Assembly (NCBI GenBank): GCA_963734125.1 | Contig: CAVTGB010000024.1 | Span: forward strand, 1 to 64,000 | Length of the DNA: 64,000 bases | Reading direction: 5' to 3' | Source of the DNA: DATARH01 sp963734125 | GTDB taxonomy: Bacteria > Pseudomonadota > Alphaproteobacteria > ATCC43930 > CGMCC-115725 | In this document: in pieces, positions 63,851 to 64,000 of the stretch | How the letters are laid out: each line of letters starts with the position of its first letter | Numbering within the stretch: the stretch's first letter is position 1 | Notes under the pieces: generated by a model | Told to the model about the DNA's origin: nothing | The model's input: only the letters and a program-made list of their open reading frames with translations | The model's database searches: none | Position numbers and translations under genes: made by a program

Positions 63851-64000
63851 GTCGAACGCCCGTTCCGCCTTTCTCGCCGCCGCCCAGGAGCGCGGCTTCA
63901 TCCACCAGTGCACCGATCTGGCGGCGCTCGACGCGCGCCTCGCCGCCGGGGTCGTCACCGCCTATGTCGGCTACGACTGCACCGCCGACAGTCTGCATAT
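63849..64000 (+). CDS. tyrS: Tyrosyl-tRNA synthetase, 5' end (cut by the window)
   Basis: The first 50 codons. MSNARSAFLAAAQERGFIHQ and VVTAYVGYDCTADSLH, the N-terminal region leading to the H-I-G-H class I signature, which lies beyond the edge. It charges tRNA-Tyr. The ATG at 63849 shares two bases with the anmK ATG on the opposite strand. Confidence 0.9.
   Translation, partial: MSNARSAFLAAAQERGFIHQCTDLAALDARLAAGVVTAYVGYDCTADSLH

Overview
The window looks like three unrelated pieces of bacterial genome joined end to end, not one chromosome. This rests on gene content, base and codon style, and two genes that lose homology abruptly at the joins. Piece 1 (1 to about 3785) is actinomycete-like and mobile: the tail of a type I-E CRISPR array, a serine-resolvase remnant, a HEPN-domain gene, a small ABM-fold gene between two clusters of IS21-like end repeats, and the first part of a MobF/TraA-type relaxase. 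The relaxase stops matching its family at about 3785. Piece 2 (about 3785-23600) is Verrucomicrobia-like. It holds a secA 3' end, a DUF2442 gene, a ZIP metal transporter behind a Fur/Zur-like palindrome, a BlaI repressor with two BlaI boxes, and an M56 (BlaR1-type) peptidase whose reading frame continues into secretin-like repeats. A second secretin gene, a two-gene TIR operon, an EamA transporter, a ~1,290-residue secreted LamG/Ig/propeller protein, icd, a spermidine-synthase-like membrane protein, palindrome arrays and a DUF1559 pseudopilin follow. Piece 3 (about 23600-64000) is a Rhodospirillales-like alphaproteobacterium with ordinary core gene order: pdxA-surA-lptD-lptG-lptF, pepA-holC, ndk, purN, DUF2066-pgsA-like-AI-2E-hda, ppk-ppx, hisS-prfA-prmC-DUF4167, and anmK/tyrS. 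pdxA is cut off at about 23620. 

Many conserved genes continue in a different frame part-way through (relaxase, secA, ZIP, blaI, M56/secretin, EamA, LamG protein, icd, purN, the restriction-modification gene, ppx, DUF4167, prmC, prfA, hisS). Very long genes beside them (lptD, ppk, the 881-residue membrane protein) are intact. This pattern, with the chimeric joins, points to a draft metagenomic assembly with local indel errors more than to real decay. In a few places (in-frame stops in the M56/secretin gene, duplicated 3' ends) real decay or duplication is more likely. 

How genes work together. The lptD/lptG/lptF/surA block makes and assembles the LPS transport machinery. The 51.9-57.9 kb block couples a polyprenyl-phosphate sugar synthase (GT2) to three multi-spanning GT-C-like enzymes and a methyltransferase, probably for surface glycan. 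The 59.9-62.7 kb block is an ECF sigma/anti-sigma pair divergent from a Tat-exported metallophosphoesterase and a cupredoxin. A type IIG-like restriction-modification gene sits between ordinary metabolic genes and ppk. In the verrucomicrobial piece, the most unusual unit is BlaI, then M56 peptidase joined to secretin repeats, then a second secretin, next to a two-gene TIR operon with its own palindromic promoter.
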